From positions 1-5,982 of the forward strand of contig DYIH01000108.1 in the NCBI GenBank assembly GCA_020723785.1: 5,982 nt of DNA, given 5' to 3'. The stretch's first letter is position 1; each line of letters starts with the position of its first letter. Below, one piece after another: positions 1-5,982 of the stretch. Under the pieces are notes generated by a model. The model was given only the letters and a program-made list of their open reading frames with translations. It was not told where the DNA came from and made no database searches. The translations under genes were made by a program, and so were the position numbers. The DNA is from Thermaerobacter marianensis (GTDB lineage Bacteria > Bacillota > Sulfobacillia > DYIH01).

Positions 1-67
1 CCGCTTGCCGGGGCGGCGTTGCCGGCGCCCGGTTGGGCTTGGCCCGAACCAGGTATCCATTGCCGGT

Positions 68-90
68 ATGTTTATATTATAATTGTTCAC
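68..90 (+). promoter_or_regulatory. AT-rich promoter-like island before the FapA-like gene
   Basis: This is the only marked A+T-rich patch in an otherwise strongly GC-rich window. It contains a perfect TATAAT at 78-83, lying inside the 8-bp palindrome ATTATAAT (76-83), and it sits 46 bases upstream of the chosen ATG at 130. These traits suit the -10 element of a housekeeping sigma-70/sigma-A promoter. No good -35 hexamer is found 16-18 bases upstream; the nearest TTG-containing hexamer, TTGCCG at 60-65, is only 12 bases from the -10, and there is no proper TGn extended -10. It may therefore be a weak or activator-dependent promoter, or simply an AT-rich spacer. The heptamer TTGCCGG occurs three times just upstream (5-11, 19-25, 60-66), possibly by composition alone. 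The rest of positions 1-129 holds no supported gene. Confidence 0.45.
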
Positions 91-129
91 GAATCCTGCA
101 CAGGCGGTGATATCCGAAGGGACGGGCCG

Positions 130-1910
130 ATGTCCATGCCGGTGATCCGTCGCCTGCAACAAGGGACCGTCGAGGTTCGCGGCGGCCAGATACATGTCGA
201 TTGCCCCCCGGGGGCCGTTCCGCCGGTCATCCGGGTGCCCGGTGACCTGACCGTGCGCGTCAACGGCCAGCCCGCCCACGGCTTGGTGACATTGCGTCCC
301 GGCGATAGGTTGGAGGTCGATCTGCCCGTTCAGGAGCGGGCGGCCCACGTCGAGGTGGAGGTTTCCTCCGACCAGATGGCCTGCCACGTGGCCGTCTGGC
401 CCCGCGTCCGCCGCGTTTTACGCCTGGCCGATTCGCCCCCCGCGCCTCTTTGGGATCCTGCCGTCGTCGTCATCGAGGAGAGGGTGGCGGAGCTGCGGCC
501 CGCGGACGTGCTGGCCGCCATGGCGGAGAAGGGTGTCGTCTTCGGCATCGACGCGGAGGCGGTGGCCGAAGCGGCAGCCGCGGCCGACGGCAGGGCGCGG
601 CCCGGGGCGCCCCGCCGGCCGAAGGTCACGACGGTTGGGTGGAGTGCCTGTTCCCCAACCAACCCCGTCTGATTTCCCCCGAGAACGACAACGAGTCCGT
701 CGATTACCGCGAGCGCTATGAGTTCCCGTCGGTAAAGGAAGGCGAACTGCTGGCCATTCTTCATGATCCGGAGCCCGGTTTGCCGGGGCGGGATGTGCGC
801 GGCCAGCCCGTTGCTCCGCCCGGCGTGCGCCCCGCCGCTTTGGTGACCGGCCCCGGCGCCTTGCTGGCGGTCGGGGGGCGGAAGGTCTATGCCGCCCGTT
901 CGGGGCGGCCCATCGCCAGGGAGCGGTTGCGGACGACGGAGATCAGCGTGCTCCCCGTTTTGGAGCGGCGCGGCCACGTGGACCTGAGTTGCGGCAACCT
1001 GCGCTTCGACGGCGACGTCGTCATCTGGGGCAACGTCGAGCGTGGCATGCAGGTGGTGTCGGAAGGCGCTTTGGCGGTCAACGGCAACGCCGACGGGGCC
1101 TCGGTTTACGGGCGGCAGGGGGTTTTCATCGCCGGGAAGGCCATCGGGAGCCAGGTGGCGGCCGGCGAACCGCTGCCGGAACCGCTGCCGCCTCACGTGG
1201 CGGCCTTGGTGGCCGAACTGGCCGCCGATCTGGACCGGCTCATGGCGGCGTGCACCCAGGTGCAGACGCGTTACGGCGAGATCTTCCGCCATCCCGGCCA
1301 GGTCATGCAGGCCCTGACGGATGCGAAATACCCGTCGATCCGAGAACGCCTGCGGCTCCTGGAAACGCTGCAGTCCGCGCCGCAGCCCCTTTCGAACTGG
1401 CTGAACGAAGCCCGCGCCGGCATCCTGGAAGGCAGATGTGAATCCGTGGAGGCGCTGGCCGGGATGAGGGAACGCCTGGCCCGTATCCAGGGCGCACCGG
1501 ACCCGTCGGCTCCCGGAGCAGCCCCCATCCGCCTCGGTTACGCGCAAAACAGCCGGCTGGAATCATCGGGAGACGTCGATGTGCAGGGCGACGGGTGTCT
1601 GTACACCACCATCCGGGCCGGCGGCAGCGTACGGATCCGCTCCGCTTTCCGCGGCGGGGCGATCCGGGCCGGCGGGGACATCTTCGTGGGGCGGGCCGGC
1701 TCGGCGGGCGGGCATTGCTGCGAGTTCGCCGTCCCTGAATCGGCGACCGTCACATTCCGGCAGGCCATGCCGGGCGTGCGGGTGCAGGTGGGACCGGCCT
1801 CCCTCCGGTTCGAGGAATCCCGCTCGGCGGTGCGGGTTCGGTGCGAAAACGGGAGAGCGATAATCGAAAGCGCGGCGGGATACGGCCTGCCGGGTTTCAC
1901 GCCGTTATAG
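130..1910 (+). pseudogene. FapA/DUF342-family protein, frameshifted
   Basis: Together the two frames encode a FapA (DUF342) family protein of about 592 residues, a usual length. FapA proteins have an N-terminal domain followed by a right-handed beta-helix; one Vibrio member was named for flagellar assembly, but the role of most Bacillota members is unknown. The N-terminal part runs in one frame from ATG 130 (preceded by GAAGGGA at 116-122) to about codon 157; that frame then stops at 670-672. The diagnostic continuation is in the -1 frame: ARGAPPAEGHDGWVE (about 597-644), then VDYRERYEF and LPGRDVRGQP, as in the family motifs ARGTPP..G.DG, VDYRE and PGR.V.G. Next come beta-helix repeats (about 960-1160), a helical, charge-rich insert (about 1160-1500), and more Gly-rich repeats with AGG turns to the stop at 1908-1910. 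The C-terminal frame has no other lesion, so the break is recent or a sequencing error. The aminotransferase start lies 23 bases downstream. Family assignment is firm; function is not. Confidence 0.85.
595..620 (+). other. Frameshift point in the FapA-like gene
   Basis: Family-like sequence leaves frame 1 (ending ...AADGRAR) and resumes in frame 3 (ARGAPPAEG...) across this run of C and G homopolymers: CCC 601-603, GGGG 604-607 and CCCC 610-613. Adding one C to the 601-603 run gives DGRARPRGAPPAEGHDG, a natural FapA junction, so one base appears to be missing. I looked for a programmed -1 slippery heptamer. The zero-frame codons here are CGG-CCC-GGG-GCG-CCC, and none of these can re-pair well one base back, so recoding is unlikely. 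A one-base deletion, real or from homopolymer miscalling, is the simplest reading. Confidence 0.8.
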
Positions 1911-1920
1911 AAAGCGTGCG

Positions 1921-1927
1921 GGGAGGG
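1921..1927 (+). promoter_or_regulatory. Ribosome binding site fixing a TTG start
   Basis: GGGAGGG at 1921-1927 is a strong Shine-Dalgarno sequence followed after 6 bases by the in-frame TTG at 1934. It lies downstream of the GTG candidates at 1841 and 1916, which would place this site inside the coding region and which have no comparable site of their own. This argues for the TTG start of the aminotransferase. Confidence 0.65.
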
Positions 1928-1933
1928 ATCGGC

Positions 1934-3223
1934 TTGCAGGATACCCGTGGGGGGGCGATCCCCTCGACAGGGGCCGAAGCCTTCGGCGAGGCGCTGCTGG
2001 ACCGGTACGGGCGCTACATCAACCCGGGGTGGGCCAGGCTTTTCCGCTTCGTCGGCCTGACCAGCGTCGAGTGGGAGGCCGAAGGAGCCATCGTCCGCGA
2101 CCGGGCGGGGAAGGAATACATCGACTGCTCGGCCGGCTACGCCGTGATGAACATGGGACACCGTCACCCCAGGATCGTGGCCGCCGTGGAGGAGCAGCTC
2201 GGCCGCCTGCCCCAGTCGCTGCGCCTCCTTCTCGACGAGCCGGTCGTGGAGCTGGCGGAACTGCTGGCCAGGGTCACGCCCGGGGACCTGCGGTGCAGCT
2301 TCTTCTGCCACAGCGGGACCGAGGCCGTCGAGGCGGCCCTCAAGCTGGCCCGGGCCTACACCGGCAAGATGCACGTCATCTCCACCCATCGCGGCTTCCA
2401 CGGCAAGACGCTGGGCTCCCTGGCCGCCACCGGTTCCGACACCTACCGGAGCGTCCTGAGCCCGCTGCTGGTCGGCGTGAGCCACGTTCCCTTCGGTGAC
2501 GCGGAGGCCATCGAGGCCGCCATCACCCCCGAAACGGCGGCGGTGATCCTCGAGCCGATCCAGGGGGAAGCCGGGGTCATCATTCCCCCGGACGACTACC
2601 TGCCGCGGGTGCGTGAGATATGCGACGACCGCGGCGTGCTGCTCATCCTCGACGAGGTCCAGACGGGGATGGGCCGGACCGGCAGGCTCTTCGCCTGTGA
2701 GCACCAAGGCGTCGCCCCCGACTTGATGACCCTGGCCAAGGCGTTGGGAGGCGGCGTGATGCCGGTGGGCGCCGTAGTCGGCCGGGCGGAGATCTTCGAG
2801 AAGGTCTTCGACGAGAATCCCTTCCTCCACACCGTGACCCAGGGGGGCAGCCCCCTGGCGGCCGTGGCGGCCAAGGCCGCCATCGAGGTCTGCCTGGAGG
2901 AGGATCTGCCCGGCCAGGCCGCGGAGAAAGGGGCCTACCTGCTCAACCGCCTGCGGGAGATGCAGGCCCGCTTCCCCAGGGTGCTGGCCGACGTTCGCGG
3001 CAGGGGGTTGCTCATCGGCCTGGAGATGACCAAGCCGGGGGCAGGCGGGCTCTTCGTCACCGAGGTCTTCGATCGGGGTCTCATCGTCACGCCCAGCCTG
3101 AACAAGTGGGACATCATGCGCATCTCCCCGCCCCTGGTGATCCCCCGCGACCTGCTGGACCGCGCCCTGGAGATCATCGAGGAGACGCTGGAGAAGGTCG
3201 ACCAGGCGATCGACGACCTGTAG
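1934..3223 (+). CDS. Class III PLP-dependent aminotransferase, PatA-like
   Basis: A 429-residue cytoplasmic fold-type I (class III) aminotransferase that moves an amino group from an omega-amino donor such as a diamine, GABA or ornithine to a 2-oxo acid. Numbered from TTG 1934, visible features are: the PLP-phosphate motif SGTEA (S127-A131); F155-H156, the usual ring-stacking site; E207 in LEPIQGE; D240 in ILDEVQTGMGRTG, contacting the pyridine nitrogen; the Schiff-base lysine K269 in TLAKALGGGVMP; T302 in TQGGSPL, the cross-subunit phosphate contact; and R396 in MRISPPL, a candidate carboxylate contact. The N-terminal YINP and VEWEA segments, ACEH, and the FLHT.T.GG.PLA region closely recall the putrescine aminotransferase (PatA/YgjG) branch rather than acetylornithine or glutamate-semialdehyde enzymes. 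The frame is open upstream to GTG 1841, but that start would overlap the FapA-like gene by 70 bases. An SRPBCC gene follows after 31 bases. Enzyme class is near certain; substrate is inferred, with GABA or another diamine as alternatives. Confidence 0.95.
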   Translation: MQDTRGGAIPSTGAEAFGEALLDRYGRYINPGWARLFRFVGLTSVEWEAEGAIVRDRAGKEYIDCSAGYAVMNMGHRHPRIVAAVEEQLGRLPQSLRLLLDEPVVELAELLARVTPGDLRCSFFCHSGTEAVEAALKLARAYTGKMHVISTHRGFHGKTLGSLAATGSDTYRSVLSPLLVGVSHVPFGDAEAIEAAITPETAAVILEPIQGEAGVIIPPDDYLPRVREICDDRGVLLILDEVQTGMGRTGRLFACEHQGVAPDLMTLAKALGGGVMPVGAVVGRAEIFEKVFDENPFLHTVTQGGSPLAAVAAKAAIEVCLEEDLPGQAAEKGAYLLNRLREMQARFPRVLADVRGRGLLIGLEMTKPGAGGLFVTEVFDRGLIVTPSLNKWDIMRISPPLVIPRDLLDRALEIIEETLEKVDQAIDDL

Positions 3224-3254
3224 GACACCCGCCCCGCAAAGGAGTGGATGAACG

Positions 3255-3698
3255 ATGCCGAAGGTGGAGGTTTCCAAGGTCGTAGCCGCACCCGTCGAGG
3301 CGGTCTTCTCCGTTCTCTCCGACCTGACCGTCTGCCCGCGGTTCATGCCCAACGTCCGGAGCGTCGAGCGGCTGGAAAAGGGCGAGGGGTGGGACGTGAC
3401 CGCGTGGGTGGCCGAGATGCAGGGGCGCGTTTTCAAGTGGCAGGAGAGGGACGAATACGACCCGGCCAACCGCCGGGTCACGTTCCGCCAGGTCAAGGGT
3501 GATCTGAAGCGGTTCGAGGGGGAATGGCGCTGCGAGCCGGCGGAGGGCGGTACACGCGTGACCCACGCCGTGGAATTCGACATCGGCATCCCCGCCCTGG
3601 CGCCGCTTCTGCACCCGGTCGCCGCGCTTTTCTACCGCAGGAACATCGAGCAGATGCTGGACGGGCTCGCCGAATACGTTCAGAGTGACAAAGCTTAG
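3255..3698 (+). CDS. SRPBCC-family protein (polyketide cyclase / Coq10-like)
   Basis: A 147-residue single-domain protein of the SRPBCC (START/Bet v 1-like) superfamily, which folds as a helix-grip around a deep hydrophobic pocket and binds lipids, quinones or polyketide-like ligands. No signal peptide or membrane segment is seen, so it is probably cytoplasmic. Family landmarks are the start VEVSKVVAAPVEAVFSVLSD (strand 1 and first helix), CPRFMPNV with the FMP.V loop, the strand pair RVFKWQERDEYD and RRVTFRQVKGDLKRFEGEW, TRVTHAVEFDIGIP, and an amphipathic C-terminal helix from about residue 117. The start at 3255 is favoured over ATG 3248 (a different, Arg/Gly-rich frame) because AAAGGAG at 3238-3244 is correctly spaced for 3255 but only 3 bases from 3248. 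It lies 31 bases after the aminotransferase stop and is probably co-transcribed. Annotated relatives are often called cyclase/dehydrase, yet no catalytic residues are conserved enough here to claim an enzyme; ligand binding or transfer is as likely. Confidence 0.93.
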   Translation: MPKVEVSKVVAAPVEAVFSVLSDLTVCPRFMPNVRSVERLEKGEGWDVTAWVAEMQGRVFKWQERDEYDPANRRVTFRQVKGDLKRFEGEWRCEPAEGGTRVTHAVEFDIGIPALAPLLHPVAALFYRRNIEQMLDGLAEYVQSDKA

Positions 3699-3872
3699 CC
3701 TGTCGCGCAACCCGGGTCGCGGAGCGGCCGATGGGGCGCCAACCGAAATCGGGGCCCATTGAGCTCCTCCGGCGGGGAGAATCGCTCGAAAGAGTCCCGA
3801 TGGCAACGTGTGAGAGGATCACCTGCCGGACATGCTATTGCAGGGGCGCCGCGGCGCCCCTGGGGGAGAAGG
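3699..3872 (+). promoter_or_regulatory. 174-base structured leader before the glycosyltransferase
   Basis: No convincing gene lies in this gap, which is much longer than the others here (18-31 bases). Hairpins visible by eye, in order, are: CCGAT 3728-3732 with ATCGG 3748-3752; CTCC 3764-3767 with GGAG around 3776-3779; a CTC-GAAA-GAG tetraloop stem at 3785-3794, extendable by GGGA 3775-3778 with TCCC 3795-3798; GTGA 3810-3813 with TCAC 3819-3822; and the 22-bp palindrome at 3841-3862 abutting the ribosome binding site. The two stems using 3774-3779 are mutually exclusive, as in a switch. There is no U tract, so any control would more likely be translational. I compared it from memory with c-di-GMP-I, c-di-AMP (ydaO), SAM-I, cobalamin, glycine and T-box consensus motifs and found no convincing match. 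It could also hold a promoter, though no good -35/-10 pair is seen. Confidence 0.4.
3841..3862. repeat. 22-bp perfect palindrome abutting a ribosome binding site
   Basis: CAGGGGCGCC (3841-3850) and GGCGCCCCTG (3853-3862) are exact reverse complements and the central GC (3851-3852) is self-complementary, so the whole block is one perfect palindrome. In RNA it would form a very stable, nearly all-GC hairpin ending one to two bases before the GGGGGAG ribosome binding site (3862-3868) of the glycosyltransferase. It could limit ribosome access, protect a 5' end, be a protein-binding operator, or be a dispersed palindromic repeat. No run of T follows, so it is not an intrinsic terminator for the upstream genes. 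Confidence 0.8.
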
Positions 3873-5063
3873 ATGTCCCGGCATGCCGCTCCAAGGGTGA
3901 TCCTTTTCGTTTTGCGTCCGGCGGAGGGCGGAATGCGCCAGCACGTCCAGGCCCTGCTGGCCGGCCTGGACCGCGCCCGCCACATCCCGGTGGTCGCCGG
4001 CCCGCCGGACGGCGGGTGGGCCGCCGATCTGGCATCAATGGGGGTGAGCCATCACCCGCTGCCGATCCCGGCCACGTTCAGCCCACTGGCCGACCTGCAT
4101 GCGTCCAGGCGGCTGCGTTCGCTGCTGCGCGACATCGAGCCGGACCTCGTCCACTGTCACGGGAGCAAGGCGGCCCTGGTGGCGCGGTTGGCCGTCGGCA
4201 GCCGGTCACCCCTTCCCGTGCTGTACACGGTCCACGGCGCCAGCGCCCCCGGAAACCCCGTGCTGGGTGCCCTGGTCGCCTTGATGGAACGGGGGCTGGC
4301 GGCGCGAACCACGGGTTACATCGCCGTGTCCAAGGTCGTGGCCGGCGGGCTGCGGCGGTGGGGTGTCCCGCCGGACCGGGTGGCGGTGATCTACAACGGC
4401 ATCGCCGTCGAGCGGTTCGCCGGCCTGCCGGACCGCGCCGAGGCCAAGCGGATGCTGGGCCTCGACCCACAACGTCCACTGGTGGGCATGGTCGCCCGGG
4501 CCGTGTGGGAGAAGGGGCCGGACATCTTCGTGCGGGCCGCCGCCCTGGTGGCGCGCCGCCGTCCGGACTGCCGGTTCCTCTTGGCCGGTTCCGGTCCGGC
4601 TCTGGAGGAAACGCGCCGCCTCGCCGGCGCCCTCGGTGTCGGCGGCAGCTTCCTGTTCCTCGGCCACCGCGGCGATGTGCCGCTTCTGCTGGCCGCCATG
4701 GACGTCTTCGTCCAGCCGTCCCGTTCCGAAGGGCTGGGTGTGGGCATCCTCGAGGCCATGGCCGCCGGCCGGGCGGTCGTCGCCTCGATGGTCGGCGGCA
4801 TCCCTGAAATCGTCGACGACCGCGTCACCGGCCTGCTCGTCCCCCCGGGAGAGGCTTCGCCGCTCTGCGAAGCGGTGTTGCGCCTGTTGGACAACGAGGA
4901 CCTGCGCCACCGCCTGGCCGTGGCGGGATGCCGGCGGGCGCGCCGCGACTTTGACGTGGGCGGTGCCGTTCGAGCCACAGCCGGGATTTACGACCGGCTG
5001 CTCGCCGGAGCGGAGGCCGTTCGCCTTCGCTCCATGTACCCCGCCGCGGCCCGGCGGCGGTAG
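3873..5063 (+). CDS. Glycosyltransferase family 4 protein (GT-B fold)
   Basis: A 396-residue glycosyltransferase of the GT4 type, which transfers a sugar from a nucleotide-sugar donor with retention, usually at the cytoplasmic face of the membrane. The N-terminal acceptor domain starts with the strand VILFVLRPAEGG and the glycine-rich loop G19-G20-M-R-Q-H24. It includes DLVHCHGSKA, YTVHG, the linker VSK (S153-K154) and the Y174-N175-G176 motif. The C-terminal Rossmann domain shows R209 and K214 of ARAVWEKG, which bind the donor phosphate, then FLLAGSGP, FLGHRGDV, and the EX7E motif E286/E294 in SEGLGVGILEAMA, followed by GGIPEIV and TGLLVPPG. ATG 3873 is chosen because GGGGGAGAAGG directly precedes it and MSRHAAPRVILF puts the first strand at the terminus; the frame is open to 3759 but that extension is Arg/Gly-rich and crosses the palindrome. 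The exported-protein gene follows after 18 bases, suggesting shared work on an envelope glycan. Class is firm; donor and acceptor are unknown. Confidence 0.95.
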   Translation: MSRHAAPRVILFVLRPAEGGMRQHVQALLAGLDRARHIPVVAGPPDGGWAADLASMGVSHHPLPIPATFSPLADLHASRRLRSLLRDIEPDLVHCHGSKAALVARLAVGSRSPLPVLYTVHGASAPGNPVLGALVALMERGLAARTTGYIAVSKVVAGGLRRWGVPPDRVAVIYNGIAVERFAGLPDRAEAKRMLGLDPQRPLVGMVARAVWEKGPDIFVRAAALVARRRPDCRFLLAGSGPALEETRRLAGALGVGGSFLFLGHRGDVPLLLAAMDVFVQPSRSEGLGVGILEAMAAGRAVVASMVGGIPEIVDDRVTGLLVPPGEASPLCEAVLRLLDNEDLRHRLAVAGCRRARRDFDVGGAVRATAGIYDRLLAGAEAVRLRSMYPAAARRR

Positions 5064-5069
5064 AGGACA

Positions 5070-5075
5070 GGGAGG
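5070..5075 (+). promoter_or_regulatory. Ribosome binding site fixing a second TTG start
   Basis: GGGAGG at 5070-5075 lies 6 bases before TTG 5082, the only start that gives a full signal peptide in this frame. It falls in the short gap after the glycosyltransferase stop at 5061-5063, which implies translational continuity with that gene. Confidence 0.65.
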
Positions 5076-5081
5076 TTCGAC

Positions 5082-5982
5082 TTGTTCCATAGACCGCGCA
5101 GGGGTGCCCTGCCCGTTTTCATCGCCTCCGTTTCGTGCCTGGGCCTGCTGAGCCTGCCGGCGAACGCCTTCCCGGGCCTGGTCCCGCGGGGCGGTGCCGC
5201 GGATGGACCGCCCGCGCCCGCGGCTGCGGCTGCGCCCGTGTCCGCGCCCGCGCCCGAGGCTTTGCCCGCCGGGCCGGCCGTCCTGCTGCTCCTGCCTTCT
5301 CTGGACTGGTCGGAACTCCGCGACGGCCTGGCCGGAAGGCGCTTGCCCAACCTGGCCCGACTCGCCGACGAGGGCGCCCTGGGTCTGATGAACGCCCTCA
5401 CGGGGGGCCGGCCCGTGCCGCAAGACGCTTACGTCACGCTGGGCGCCGGCACGCAGGCGGCCGGCGGGCCTGGGGCGGGGGAGGCCTATGACCGCGAGGA
5501 ACGGGTCGGCGGCCTCGCCGCAACGGCCATCTACGAGGCCCGGCAGGGGCGGCGTGCGCCCGGGGGCCGCGTCCTCCACGCCGGGCTGGCGTCCCTGGAG
5601 GCAGCCGGCGCGGCGCTGCCCTACCGCGTGGAGGTGGGCGCTCTGGGCGAAGCCCTGCACCGGGCCGGCATCGAAACAGCGGTTATCGGCAACGCCGATG
5701 GGGCGGGGGGAACGGCCGACTCGCCAGGAACCTGGAGCGGGGGGCTCGCGCCTGAGGAGGCGGGGGCCTCCCCGGGGCGGTGGGCCGTTGCCGTGGCCAT
5801 GGACCGGCGCGGCGCCGTCGACTGGGGCAGCGTCGGGCGGAGCATCCTGCTTGCCGACCCGTCCTTCCCGGGGGGATGGCGCGCCGACGACAGCCGTCTG
5901 GCCGTCCTGCTGCGGGATGCCGTGGCCCGGAGCGGCCTGGTGGTGGTGGAGACGGGCGACCTCTGCCGCATCCAGGCGTTCA
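5082..5982 (+). CDS. Exported AlkP-superfamily-like protein, partial
   Basis: The first 300 codons of a gene running off the window end without a stop. A signal peptide is clear: basic HRPRRG (residues 3-8), a hydrophobic stretch to L25, and a PANA-F signal peptidase I site after A29. A low-complexity Ala/Pro linker follows (about residues 43-66). The mature part begins VLLLLPSLDW (D75), then LPNLARLADEGALGLMNAL, AYVTLGAG and, near the end, LVVVETGDL. This order (hydrophobic strand with an Asp, LPNL.RLA..GA, a ..Y.TLGAG turn, then VV..GD) matches the start of alkaline-phosphatase-fold proteins such as phosphodiesterases and phosphoglycerate mutases. The usual DG metal site reads SLDW, and the region where the Ser/Thr nucleophile would be expected reads R-P111-V-P-Q-D, so activity is doubtful. 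TTG 5082 is set by GGGAGG at 5070-5075. C19 follows SVS, a poor lipobox. It lies 18 bases after the glycosyltransferase. Export is well supported; the fold call is moderate. Confidence 0.8.
   Translation, partial: MFHRPRRGALPVFIASVSCLGLLSLPANAFPGLVPRGGAADGPPAPAAAAAPVSAPAPEALPAGPAVLLLLPSLDWSELRDGLAGRRLPNLARLADEGALGLMNALTGGRPVPQDAYVTLGAGTQAAGGPGAGEAYDREERVGGLAATAIYEARQGRRAPGGRVLHAGLASLEAAGAALPYRVEVGALGEALHRAGIETAVIGNADGAGGTADSPGTWSGGLAPEEAGASPGRWAVAVAMDRRGAVDWGSVGRSILLADPSFPGGWRADDSRLAVLLRDAVARSGLVVVETGDLCRIQAF

Noticed and set aside
31..50. Imperfect hairpin GGTT-GGGC/GCCC-GAACC as a possible terminator of an upstream gene
   Set aside because: The stem is short with a bulge, and no T tract follows directly; the T/A-rich stretch starts about 20 bases later.
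1538..3589. Long open frame on the minus strand (683 codons)
   Set aside because: It lies antisense to the aminotransferase and SRPBCC genes. Its product is His/Gly/Arg/Gln-rich with no recognisable motif, as expected for the shadow of GC-rich coding DNA.
3775..3830. Resemblance to known riboswitches (cobalamin-like ACCTGCC at 3821-3827, SAM-I-like CCCGATGGCAAC at 3796-3807, GAAA loop of c-di-GMP-I)
   Set aside because: Each is a short partial match without the other conserved elements in the right order and spacing.
3832..3900. 22-codon ATG frame that could be a leader peptide, crossing the palindrome and the glycosyltransferase start
   Set aside because: The nearest Shine-Dalgarno-like GAGG (3814-3817) is about 14 bases from its ATG, too far, and the peptide shows no attenuator-like codon run.
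3731..4807. 358-codon frame overlapping the glycosyltransferase on the same strand
   Set aside because: Its product is Arg/Gly/Pro/Ala-rich and shows no family signature, whereas the other frame carries every GT4 motif.
5127..5138. Lipoprotein signal at C19 of the exported protein
   Set aside because: The residues before Cys are S-V-S; position -3 should be Leu, Val or Ile, while an AxA-type signal peptidase I site (A27-N-A29) is well formed.
4206..5660. Long open frame on the minus strand (484 codons)
   Set aside because: It is antisense to the glycosyltransferase and exported-protein genes, low in complexity and without domain motifs; a GC-bias shadow.

Overview
The window is a very GC-rich, densely coded stretch from a bacterium, with every supported gene on the + strand. 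Strong GGAGG-type ribosome binding sites and two probable TTG starts suggest a high-GC Bacillota (Clostridia- or Limnochordia-like lineage). This is an inference from style and gene families, not from a marker gene.

Region by region: positions 1-129 are non-coding and hold the only marked AT-rich patch in the window, with a perfect TATAAT at 78-83. Positions 130-1910 encode a FapA/DUF342-family protein whose reading frame is broken near 600-613: the first ~157 codons are in one frame and the remaining ~435 in another, and one extra base would rejoin them. At 1934-3223 lies a class III PLP-dependent aminotransferase resembling the putrescine aminotransferase (PatA/YgjG) branch, probably started from TTG. 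At 3255-3698 is a small SRPBCC/START-fold (polyketide cyclase, Coq10-like) protein. A 174-base non-coding gap (3699-3872) follows; it can form several hairpins and ends in a 22-bp perfect palindrome abutting the next ribosome binding site. At 3873-5063 is a GT4-type (GT-B fold) glycosyltransferase. From TTG 5082 to the end of the window is the first 300 codons of an exported protein with an alkaline-phosphatase-superfamily-like layout, whose usual catalytic positions look altered.

How they fit together: the FapA-like gene, aminotransferase and SRPBCC gene are separated by 23 and 31 bases and could be one transcription unit from the promoter-like island. The glycosyltransferase and exported protein are 18 bases apart and could be a second unit or a conditionally expressed continuation behind the structured leader. 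A cytoplasmic glycosyltransferase coupled to a secreted AlkP-like protein suggests a role in surface glycopolymer or envelope biogenesis, but no substrate can be read from the sequence. I see no tRNA, rRNA, CRISPR array, insertion sequence or clear intrinsic terminator. Nothing here amounts to a demonstrably new system; the best leads are the structured leader, the frameshifted FapA gene and the AlkP-like exported protein.
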